Source: Halalkalicoccus subterraneus
Lineage (GTDB): Archaea; Halobacteriota; Halobacteria; Halobacteriales; Halalkalicoccaceae
Length of the DNA stretch: 64,000 nucleotides
Direction: 5' to 3'
Assembly (NCBI RefSeq): GCF_003697815.1
Contig: NZ_RDQG01000006.1
Location: 1-64,000, forward strand
The notes below the pieces were generated by a model, which worked only from the letters and a program-made list of their open reading frames with translations, ran no database searches and had not been told where the DNA came from. Both the position numbers and the translations under genes were made by a program. The stretch's first letter is position 1. Each line of letters opens with the position of its first letter. This document shows, piece by piece, positions 8,936 to 16,252 of this stretch.

Positions 8936-11599
8936 ATGTCGAGTTCGATCGTCGACGAGGACACCGCCCGGAGTCTCGACAGCGGGCGACAGACGATCGG
9001 CGCGGTACTGTCGACGATCCAGACCCATCTCCAGAAGGTCTTCATCATCTTCGTCGTCGGTTTCCTGGGCACCTTCTACGCACTGCGGGCCGTCGTCTGG
9101 GACTGGCTGCGTGCGGTCACCGAATCGGAGATGCCCGCTCAGGTCGCCGCACAACACGAGATCATCGTCACGACGCCCTTCGAGGTAATTCTGCTACAGG
9201 CGAAGATCGGGATCGTCGCGGGGATTATCATCGCCATCCCGCCCCTGTTGTACCTCTCCCGGCACGAACTCAGAGCCCGCGGCTACTGGCCCCAGACCCC
9301 GATCGCGCGCTGGAAGCTCGTCGGTATCGTGCTCATGTCTATCTCGCTGTTCGCCGCCGGCGTCGCCTATGCCTACGGTCTCTTTTTCCCGCTCATTCTC
9401 GGCTTCCTCGCGGAGTTCTCCTACAACGTCGGGATCGATCCGACCTGGTCGATCGTCATGTGGACGGAGCTTCTCGTTTTGTTGACGATCTCCTTCGGGC
9501 TCGCCGCCCAGTTGCCGCTCGCGATGACCTCGCTCGCCTACGCCGAGATCGTCCCCTACGAGACCTTCCGGGACAAGTGGAAACACGCGATCGTCGGGAT
9601 CTTCGTCTTCGGCGCGATGTTCTCGCCGCCGGATCCGATCTCCCAGATCATGTGGGCGCTGCCGTTGATCGTGCTGTATGCCTTCAGTCTCGGAATGACG
9701 CGCTTCATCGTCACGCTCAAACGCGGCGGACGGGCGAACGTCGGGCGGACGGTCAAACGGAACGTCGGCACGCTGTTCGGCATCCCGCTGTTGCTCGCGA
9801 CGGGGCTGTACGCCGCGCTCGTCTCCGGGCTCCTCACGTACACCACCCAACGGTTCCTCCTGCCGCGCGACATCGTCCTGCCCGAGGCACGCTGGCTCCA
9901 GGAGCTGCTCGGTGTCCCCCAGCAGGTCGCGCTCGCGGTCGGGGCCGCGGCGATCCTGTTCGTTTTCGTCTTCCTGCTCGTCGGCTTCTACCTGCTCGTG
10001 AGCTCCGTCGAGGAGGCACCTGCGGGTTCGACCGGCCGGATGGGCGATCCCGGTGCGATCGACCTCTCGACGCTCGATGCGACCGGCATCGAGGCGGCAC
10101 CCGCGGCGGCCTTCGAGGAACTCACCGAAAAGGAGGCCCTCGCGCTCGCCCGCGACGCGATGGAGGCGGACAACCCCGAGAAGGCCCAGGCGATCCTCGA
10201 CCGGTTCGACGCGGTTCACGGGACCGACGACAGCGAAGGAACGACGGCCGAGGCCGTCGGCGATACCGAGGGCGAGGCGGCGAATGCGGACACTGACGCT
10301 ACCGATGACGATGAGGACGAGGACGTCGGCGGAGTCCTGACGGGGACGGCCTCCGGGATGTTCGCGGCGTTCTCCGACGAGAAGGACGAGGACGACATCG
10401 GCGGCTACATCTACGACGTCAAGTATATCGCCGACAGCCTCCGTTCGCGGCTGCTGTGGATCTTCGCGGTCTTCGGGCTCGCCCTCATCGGCGTGTTCAC
10501 CTTCTTCTACATGGGCGGGGTCCGCATCATCACCCAGGACTTCGTCTCGCGGATGCCACGGGCGGTCGTCAGCATCGACGACATCCGTATCATCGACCTC
10601 CACCCCGTCGAAACGCTGATCTTCATCATCAAGGTGAGTACGCTCGCGGGCGCGCTCGCCGTCCTCCCGATGGTGATCTACTACGCTTGGCCGGCGATGA
10701 AAGAGCGCGGTCTGACGACGGGCCAGCGCTCGGTCGTCTACGAGTGGACCATCACCATCGCGCTCGCGCTCGGGATCGGAACCTTCCTCGGCTACTACTA
10801 CATCGCCCCCGGCCTGATCGGCTTTCTCGTCTACGACGCGGTCCAGGGTGGAATGCTCATCTCCTATCGGATCAGCAAGTTCTCGTGGCTGATCATCTAC
10901 ACCACCGTCGGCGTCGGTCTGCTCGCCTGTGTCCCGCTCACGATGTGGATGCTCTTTCGGGGGAAAGTCGCCTCGTACGGCGCGATGCGAAACCGTTGGC
11001 GAGAGGTGACGATCGCCGTCTTCGCGGTCGCCGGACTGGTCACGCCCGTCAGCGTGCTGACGATGTTCATCGTCGCGATACCGACCATGCTGGCTTACGG
11101 ACTCGGCCTCGGAGGACTCTGGGCCATCACCCTCGGCGGGCGGCGCGACTTCGGCGAGGAAGTCGTCGAAACCGACGGCGGGAACGCCCGGTGGCTCGCG
11201 CTCATCGTCGCCGCGCTCGTGCTGGTCGGCGGGGCGGTCGCGATGACCGGCGGGATCGGAGCGCTCGTCTCGGAGGACGGTCGGATCGCCGGGATGCTCA
11301 ACGACACCAACGAAGGGGAAATCGACGAGAACGCCTCGGCCGACCCGGCCGACCGACCGGATACGAACGGCACAAACGATAATAACGCGTCCGGCGACGC
11401 CAACGACACTCCGCCCGAGGACAACGATTCGGCTGTCGACGAGGACGGGAGCACGAACGACACGACCGATACCGGCGGGAACGATACGGAAACGAACGAC
11501 GCGGCCGAGGAAAACTCGACACCGACTGAGAACGAGTCCAGCGACGAGGAGGATGACGACGGAGCGGGAATCGACCTTCGCGAGCCGCTCGACGGTTGA
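8936..11599 (+). CDS. tatC2: Tandem (double) TatC translocase with glycosylatable tail
   Basis: An 887-residue fusion of two TatC modules, the haloarchaeal TatCt form. Module 1 spans about residues 20-260, followed by two extra hydrophobic segments, then an acidic linker (about 355-490) presumably in the cytoplasm. Module 2 spans about 495-740. One more membrane helix (about 755-780) is followed by a 100-residue Asp/Asn/Thr-rich tail with about ten N-x-S/T sequons. By simple counting this odd extra helix would place the tail outside the cell. The first module is more divergent than the second. It works with TatA and TatC1 in exporting folded RR-signal proteins. Confidence 0.95.
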   Translation: MSSSIVDEDTARSLDSGRQTIGAVLSTIQTHLQKVFIIFVVGFLGTFYALRAVVWDWLRAVTESEMPAQVAAQHEIIVTTPFEVILLQAKIGIVAGIIIAIPPLLYLSRHELRARGYWPQTPIARWKLVGIVLMSISLFAAGVAYAYGLFFPLILGFLAEFSYNVGIDPTWSIVMWTELLVLLTISFGLAAQLPLAMTSLAYAEIVPYETFRDKWKHAIVGIFVFGAMFSPPDPISQIMWALPLIVLYAFSLGMTRFIVTLKRGGRANVGRTVKRNVGTLFGIPLLLATGLYAALVSGLLTYTTQRFLLPRDIVLPEARWLQELLGVPQQVALAVGAAAILFVFVFLLVGFYLLVSSVEEAPAGSTGRMGDPGAIDLSTLDATGIEAAPAAAFEELTEKEALALARDAMEADNPEKAQAILDRFDAVHGTDDSEGTTAEAVGDTEGEAANADTDATDDDEDEDVGGVLTGTASGMFAAFSDEKDEDDIGGYIYDVKYIADSLRSRLLWIFAVFGLALIGVFTFFYMGGVRIITQDFVSRMPRAVVSIDDIRIIDLHPVETLIFIIKVSTLAGALAVLPMVIYYAWPAMKERGLTTGQRSVVYEWTITIALALGIGTFLGYYYIAPGLIGFLVYDAVQGGMLISYRISKFSWLIIYTTVGVGLLACVPLTMWMLFRGKVASYGAMRNRWREVTIAVFAVAGLVTPVSVLTMFIVAIPTMLAYGLGLGGLWAITLGGRRDFGEEVVETDGGNARWLALIVAALVLVGGAVAMTGGIGALVSEDGRIAGMLNDTNEGEIDENASADPADRPDTNGTNDNNASGDANDTPPEDNDSAVDEDGSTNDTTDTGGNDTETNDAAEENSTPTENESSDEEDDDGAGIDLREPLDG

Positions 11600-11607
11600 C
11601 GGGTACG

Positions 11608-11616
11608 GCTTTTTTA
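11608..11616 (+). terminator. T-rich terminator downstream of tatC2
   Basis: A GGCTTTTTTA tract lies 11 nt after the tatC2 stop codon, between the convergent tatC2 and DUF4397 genes. Short U-tracts of this type end archaeal transcripts. It abuts the stop codon of the opposite gene. Confidence 0.45.
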
Positions 11617-12345
11617 TTGCTCGCCGGGCGCGGCGTCCTCCGCGATCGCCAGCGAGAAGGGGATATCCGGCGCCGCTTCGGGTGCGTTCTCCGGTTCGAG
11701 GTATCCAACGCCGAACCCACTGTAAACGCTGCCTGCCTCGGGTTCGATCCGGAAGCGTGCGAGGGGGTCGTCGTCGCCCACCTCGTGGATGCCGACGATG
11801 GTCTCGCCGGCCGGGATCTCCGTGTAGTCCCCTTCGCCGAACTCCAGCCCTTCGATGGCGCGCTCGCCCTCGATCGAGACGTCGACCGCCGGGGCGTCCG
11901 GCGAGGCGTGGATCGCCCGGATTCGGGCGTTGCCCGCCCCGGTCGGACTGTTGTCGTCCTCGAACTGGCGGATCTGTAGGGATCGACCGCTCGTCGAACA
12001 CACCTCGCCGAGCGCCGCGAGGGTGTACTCGCCCGATTCGAGGTGCACGTCGGTTTCGAGGACCGCCTCCTCGAGGTCGCCGCCGGTGGGCACGAACGAG
12101 ACGGTGTACTCGCCCGGCTCGTAGGAGAGATAGTCACTCTGGGTCGCGAACGGCTCGACGCCCTCGTAGGCGACCTCGTCGTCGATGTAGACGTCGACCG
12201 CCGGGGCGTCCGGCGAGAGGTGGACGACACGTGCGCCCTCGTCGGCCTCGTACTCGTCCTGTGCGCCAGCGACGCCGGCCCCCGCACTCATCGTCAGCCC
12301 GGCCCCCACTGCCCCCAGCACTGCTCTGCGCGTGTACTCTACCAT
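11614..12345 (-). CDS. Tat-exported DUF4397 surface protein
   Basis: A 243-residue secreted protein. The start at 12345 gives MVEYTRRAVLGAVGAG, a twin-arginine signal peptide followed by a small hydrophobic stretch. Longer reading frames upstream are not supported, because a TATA-like GTTTTATGAG lies about 30 nt before this ATG. The mature part has two copies of the DUF4397 repeat, each opening with a variant of HLSPDAPAVDVYI / HASPDAPAVDVSI. Members are secreted beta-rich proteins of unknown function. The Tat translocase genes lie next to it, which fits its export but is not evidence of a special link. Confidence 0.85.
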   Translation of the reverse strand: MVEYTRRAVLGAVGAGLTMSAGAGVAGAQDEYEADEGARVVHLSPDAPAVDVYIDDEVAYEGVEPFATQSDYLSYEPGEYTVSFVPTGGDLEEAVLETDVHLESGEYTLAALGEVCSTSGRSLQIRQFEDDNSPTGAGNARIRAIHASPDAPAVDVSIEGERAIEGLEFGEGDYTEIPAGETIVGIHEVGDDDPLARFRIEPEAGSVYSGFGVGYLEPENAPEAAPDIPFSLAIAEDAAPGEQ

Positions 12346-12426
12346 TTCAGTTCCTGACTCGATACGCACCCTCATAAAACATAGCGGAACGAAGGACGTA
12401 TTTCGGACCGGGAATATTCCTCCGAT

Positions 12427-12603
12427 ATGCCCAAGATAAGCGTCGAAGTGCCCCACGAGCTTCTCGCGGATCTCGACGACCACGTCGGCACCGAGGGGAA
12501 GTTCGTCAACCGTAGCGAGGCGATTCGCGCCTCCGTCAGGAAGACGCTCGATAGCCTCGACGAGATCGACGCGCGCCACGGACGGCTCGATGACGCGGAG
12601 TGA
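12427..12603 (+). CDS. Ribbon-helix-helix (CopG-type) DNA-binding protein
   Basis: A 58-residue protein beginning MPKISVEVPHELLADLDDHV: a short beta-strand, then two helices with the RSEAIRASVR segment, the canonical RHH fold. RHH proteins bind DNA as dimers through the strand. Its last 14 nt overlap the start of the VUT transporter gene in a different frame, so the two are almost certainly cotranscribed and may be coupled. A TATA-like element around 12398 would make the mRNA leaderless. The likely role is a repressor of its own operon or a nucleoid-type regulator; the target is unknown. Confidence 0.88.
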   Translation: MPKISVEVPHELLADLDDHVGTEGKFVNRSEAIRASVRKTLDSLDEIDARHGRLDDAE

Positions 12604-13297
12604 GCACTCCTCCCGACTGGCCCTCGCGGCGCTGTTCGTGACCGCGTTGGTTACCGCCCAGTTGCTCGCGGTGAAGATCCTCGCGTTGCCGCTTCCGACC
12701 GACCTGCCGGTCGTCGGCGGCGAGATAATCGTTCCCGCGGGGGTGCTCGCCTACGCGCTCACGTTCGTCGCGACCGACTGCTACGCCGAGCTCTACGGCA
12801 AGCGCCCGGCACAGTTGCTGGTCAACGTCGGCTTCGCCATGATCTTCGTCATGCTCGGACTGCTGTGGCTCGCGATCCTCGCGCCCGGCTCGCCCGCCGG
12901 CGTCGACCCTGACCTGTTCGCGCAGGTGCTCGCTCCGAGTACGAACGTCGTGCTCGGCGGGCTGCTCGCCTACCTCGTCAGCCAGAACTGGGACGTCGCC
13001 GTCTTCCATCGCATCCGCGAGCGGACGGGTGAGAAGCTACTCTGGGTGCGAAACATCGGCTCGACGGTGAGCAGTCAGGCACTCGACACCGTCGTCTTCG
13101 TCGTCGTGGCGTTCTCGATCGCACCTGCCGTTGTGGGGTTCGGTACGGCGCTTCCGGCGGGCGAACTCGTGGCGTTGATCGTCGGGCAGTACCTACTCAA
13201 ACTGCTGATCGCGCTCGTGGATACGCCCGTGGTGTACGCGGTCGTCGGGTTGGTTCGCTCCAGCGAGGCCGGTGTGCGGACGACGCCAGCCGACTAA
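12590..13297 (+). CDS. VUT-family transporter (YhhQ-like, probable queuosine/archaeosine precursor uptake)
   Basis: A 235-residue membrane protein with about six hydrophobic segments. It has the family-typical AFVATDCYAELYGKRPA-like region (about 60-78) and NIGSTVSSQALDTVVFV (about 155-171). Bacterial YhhQ imports preQ0/preQ1. Archaea use preQ0 for archaeosine in the tRNA D-loop, so import of 7-deazaguanine precursors is the best guess from family knowledge. It overlaps the RHH gene upstream. Its stop codon interleaves with that of rlmE on the other strand (CTAA at 13294-13297). Confidence 0.88.
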   Translation: MTRSEHSSRLALAALFVTALVTAQLLAVKILALPLPTDLPVVGGEIIVPAGVLAYALTFVATDCYAELYGKRPAQLLVNVGFAMIFVMLGLLWLAILAPGSPAGVDPDLFAQVLAPSTNVVLGGLLAYLVSQNWDVAVFHRIRERTGEKLLWVRNIGSTVSSQALDTVVFVVVAFSIAPAVVGFGTALPAGELVALIVGQYLLKLLIALVDTPVVYAVVGLVRSSEAGVRTTPAD

Positions 13298-14049
13298 TCG
13301 ACCCGCGAAGCGAACGCGAAGTTCGGTTTCACGTCCTCGATCTCGATCTCGACGTGATCGCCGACGCTTGCCCCCGAGACGAAGACGGTGAAACCGTCGA
13401 CCTTGGCGATCCCGTCGCCCTCGCTGCCTTCGTCTTCGATCTCGACGGTCCGGACCTCTCCCTCCTCGACCGGCGCGGTCAGGAACCCCTTGGCGATGAG
13501 GTAGATCTCCGAGGACTCCTTGCGCGAGGCCTTCGGGGAGGTCGTACGGACGTACTCGAATTCGGCTTCCATATCGGTTCTGAGCGCGTCGACGTCCCTC
13601 CCCTCGAAGACCTTCACGACGAAGTCCCCGCCCGGGGTCAGCAACTCACAAGCGGTGTCGAACGCCTGTCGGGCGAGGTGGACCGAGCGAGCCTGATCCA
13701 GCGAGTACTCGCCGGACATGTTCGGGGCCATGTCCGAGAGGACCGCGTCGGCCTCACCGATCCGCTCGGTGATCTCCTTCCTCGTGTCCTCGTCGGTCAT
13801 GTCGCCCTTGATCGTCTCGACGCCCTCTAACGAGCTGATCCGCTGGAGGTCGACGCCGATCACTTTCCCCGTACCGACGCGCTCTTTTGCGATCTGAAGC
13901 CAACCGCCGGGTGCGGCACCTAGGTCGACGACGCGGTCCCCGTGGGAGAGGACGTTCTCCATCTCGTCGAGCTGCTCGAGCTTGTACGCCGAACGTGAGC
14001 GATACCCCTGCTGTTTCGCCTTGTTGTAGTACTCGTCCTTTCCGGACAT
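13294..14049 (-). CDS. rlmE: 23S rRNA 2'-O-uridine methyltransferase RlmE with TRAM domain
   Basis: FtsJ-family SAM-dependent methyltransferase of 251 residues. The SAM-binding motif DLGAAPGGW is at 42-50, the catalytic aspartate lies in VLSDMAPN (about 104-111), and the catalytic lysine in DFVVKVFEG (about 142-150). Residues beyond about 190 form a TRAM domain, an RNA-binding beta barrel fused to the enzyme in archaea but absent from bacterial RlmE. It is monocistronic. Confidence 0.93.
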   Translation of the reverse strand: MSGKDEYYNKAKQQGYRSRSAYKLEQLDEMENVLSHGDRVVDLGAAPGGWLQIAKERVGTGKVIGVDLQRISSLEGVETIKGDMTDEDTRKEITERIGEADAVLSDMAPNMSGEYSLDQARSVHLARQAFDTACELLTPGGDFVVKVFEGRDVDALRTDMEAEFEYVRTTSPKASRKESSEIYLIAKGFLTAPVEEGEVRTVEIEDEGSEGDGIAKVDGFTVFVSGASVGDHVEIEIEDVKPNFAFASRVD

Positions 14050-14107
14050 TCGATTATCGGTGCATAGGGTGCCGAGCGGCTTAGGGTTTCGCTGTTCGAC
14101 TCACGAC

Positions 14108-14131
14108 AAAAAACACGCACGACGCGGGTCG
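14108..14131 (-). terminator. Possible terminator of the small secreted peptide gene
   Basis: On the minus strand a short stem (CGAC/GTCG around a 4-nt loop, 14120-14131) is followed by a six-T tract (14113-14108), just past the stop codon of the 57-aa peptide gene. The stem is weak. Confidence 0.35.
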
Positions 14132-14132
14132 T

Positions 14133-14306
14133 CTACCCTGTGATCGAGATATCGATCTCGAAGAGTCTGGCGATCAGTTCGAGCAGCGGACCGAGGCTCT
14201 CGACCTGCAGAACGAGTTCGGGCTGGGCGGCCGCGGATCCGGCCATCGCCACCAGCATCCCCGCCGAGAGCGTAAGCATCAGAACGGCTGTCAGTGTCTT
14301 CCTCAT
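14133..14306 (-). CDS. 57-residue secreted peptide of unknown function
   Basis: Starts MRKTLTAVLMLTL and runs into a hydrophobic core ending AMAGSAAA, a clear Sec-type signal peptide with a likely cleavage after AAA near residue 28. The mature part is only about 29 residues and is strongly amphipathic (LGPLLELIARLFEIDISI). A TTTAAG element about 30 nt upstream fits a leaderless transcript. A TTG three codons upstream is in frame, but the ATG is preferred. I do not recognise the family. The mature peptide could associate with membranes or with the adjacent COG1361/RND system. Confidence 0.6.
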   Translation of the reverse strand: MRKTLTAVLMLTLSAGMLVAMAGSAAAQPELVLQVESLGPLLELIARLFEIDISITG

Positions 14307-14545
14307 CGTGATCAAGCTGTTGTTATTGACGGAACAACTTAAACGCTCGTAGATCTCTTATTCGTTATGTGACCGCGCCAGTAACGATTCCCTTTCAATG
14401 ATGGATTCGATATCCGTGTTCTATCTCGATCGTTCGTATGGAACTATCGTTGATCGGGAAAACTGCACTTTGGGACGCGATACGGGCCATTTTCGTCCTG
14501 ACCGGGAAAGGGAAGATTGATGTGAGTTTGTTTCAACTTTCACGT

Positions 14546-16252
14546 ATGGAAAGACGGGGAGTTGTACTTGGGATACTTATCCTTTTTATGATAATTTCTG
14601 GAACGGCGTACGCACAGGTGGAGGGAAGTCCGGAATTCGAGGCATACACGCCTGACAACACGGTTGAGCCCGGCGAGGACACCTCCATCGCCGTGACGCT
14701 CGAAAACCAAGGATCGATCGATACGGACGGTGAGGACGCAGAAGAGCAGGCGGTCACCGAAGCCCGCGACGTGACCGCCGAACTCGGGACCGGCGACGCG
14801 CCGATCTCGGTTTCGACCGCCGAGACGCGCGTCGGGACGGTGCCACAGGGCCTGACTACGACCGAGAGTTTCGGCATCACGGTCGACGGTGACGCCACAC
14901 CGGGTACCTACGAGGTGCCAGTCGAGTTGACCTACACCTACACGCCCGAAGTCGACGGTGACGACGAGGCCGACGAAATAACGACCACCGAGACGGTCAC
15001 GACCGAAATCGTCGTCGAGGAGTCCTCGCAGTTCGCTATTGAGGGTGCAACCTCGGACGTGAACGTCGGCAGCAGCACCGAGTCGCAGATCGACATCACG
15101 AACACCGGGCCTGAGGACGCAAGCGAGGCCGTCGTCACGCTGGAGGCACCCGACACCGGTCTCGACATCACCTCACAGAGCACGGACATCTACATCGGTG
15201 ACTGGGCGGCCGGCGAGACCGAGGCGATCGACTTCGTGGCCGAACTCGACGAGGACGCGCTCCCACAGGACTACACCATCTACGCGACCGTGGAGTACCT
15301 AGACGAGAACGGCAACGAGCAGACCTCCCGGCAGCTCAGAACGGGAATCCCGACGAGCGAAGGGCAGGAATTCTCCGTCGACGGTGTCGACAGCGAGCTC
15401 TGGGTCGGCGAGGACGGCCAGATGACCGGCGAGATCACGAACGACGGACCGAACACCGCTGAGAACGTCGTCGTGACGCTCGGCGATGGCGGCGGCGGTG
15501 GCGACGGCCAGCTCGGTGGCATCCTCAGTGGCATCGGGGGCGGCGATTCCTCCGTCGGACTCAGCGAGAACATCAACCCGAGGGAGACACAGTACACCGT
15601 CGGCACACTCGAATCGGGCGAGAGCGCCTCCTTCGAGTTCCCGCTTGCGGTGAGCAGCGAGGCCGAAGCCGGCACGCAGACCGTCCAGTTGAACACCCGC
15701 TATCGGAACCCCGGTGGTGACGTTCAGACCGCCGACCCGATCGATGCGACCATCGATGTTGAGGGTGAACGCGAGATCTTCGCGCTCGAGGCCGGCACCT
15801 CGGCCGACGGAAACGAAACGCTCGGCAACGCTACGTTCGATCCCGGAACGACCGACACCCTCGAGATCCGGGTGACCAACGACTACGACCAGACGCTCAC
15901 GAACGTCCGCGCCCAGACGTTTGTCGACGACCCGCTCGCGATCGCCGACGGTGAAGCGTTCGTCCCCGAGATCGAACCCGGCGAGACGGAGGTGCTACGG
16001 TTCGACCTCGAGGTAACCGACGGAGCCGATCCTCAGACGTACCCCGTCGAGATGGACTTCCAGTACGACGACGAGGAGAACTCCGGCCAGCTCTCGAGCA
16101 CGTATCGAGTCCCCGTGACGGTGAACGAGCCCGCTGACGACGGCCTGCCGTGGCTGCTCGTCGTCGTCGGGTTGGTGGTCGTTCTGCTCGCGCTGGCGTG
16201 GTGGTTCCGCGACGACGCCCGCGAGTGGTACAACTCCTTCGACGAGCCATAA
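14546..16252 (+). CDS. Secreted, membrane-anchored COG1361-like multi-Ig protein (S-layer-like adaptor)
   Basis: A 568-residue protein. The chosen ATG gives MERRGVVLGILILFMIISGTAYAQ, a signal peptide; an ATG 108 nt upstream (14438) would bury it. The body has three or more Ig-like repeats of about 120 residues, each with an N-terminal phrase like VEPGEDTSIAVTLENQG or LWVGEDGQMTGEITNDG, as in COG1361/NPCBM-associated domains. A Gly-rich loop lies near residues 315-335. A single C-terminal transmembrane helix is followed by a short charged tail. It overlaps the RND permease start by one base (TAATG), so the two form an operon and probably one envelope complex. Confidence 0.85.
   Translation: MERRGVVLGILILFMIISGTAYAQVEGSPEFEAYTPDNTVEPGEDTSIAVTLENQGSIDTDGEDAEEQAVTEARDVTAELGTGDAPISVSTAETRVGTVPQGLTTTESFGITVDGDATPGTYEVPVELTYTYTPEVDGDDEADEITTTETVTTEIVVEESSQFAIEGATSDVNVGSSTESQIDITNTGPEDASEAVVTLEAPDTGLDITSQSTDIYIGDWAAGETEAIDFVAELDEDALPQDYTIYATVEYLDENGNEQTSRQLRTGIPTSEGQEFSVDGVDSELWVGEDGQMTGEITNDGPNTAENVVVTLGDGGGGGDGQLGGILSGIGGGDSSVGLSENINPRETQYTVGTLESGESASFEFPLAVSSEAEAGTQTVQLNTRYRNPGGDVQTADPIDATIDVEGEREIFALEAGTSADGNETLGNATFDPGTTDTLEIRVTNDYDQTLTNVRAQTFVDDPLAIADGEAFVPEIEPGETEVLRFDLEVTDGADPQTYPVEMDFQYDDEENSGQLSSTYRVPVTVNEPADDGLPWLLVVVGLVVVLLALAWWFRDDAREWYNSFDEP

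Noticed and set aside
9194-12001. Long minus-strand open frame opposite tatC2
   Set aside because: Antisense to an unmistakable tandem TatC. Its translation is an Arg/Asp/Glu-rich low-complexity string.
14438-14545. Upstream ATG of the COG1361-like gene
   Set aside because: It would place 36 residues before a typical signal peptide and hide it. The ATG at 14546 gives a normal secreted protein.
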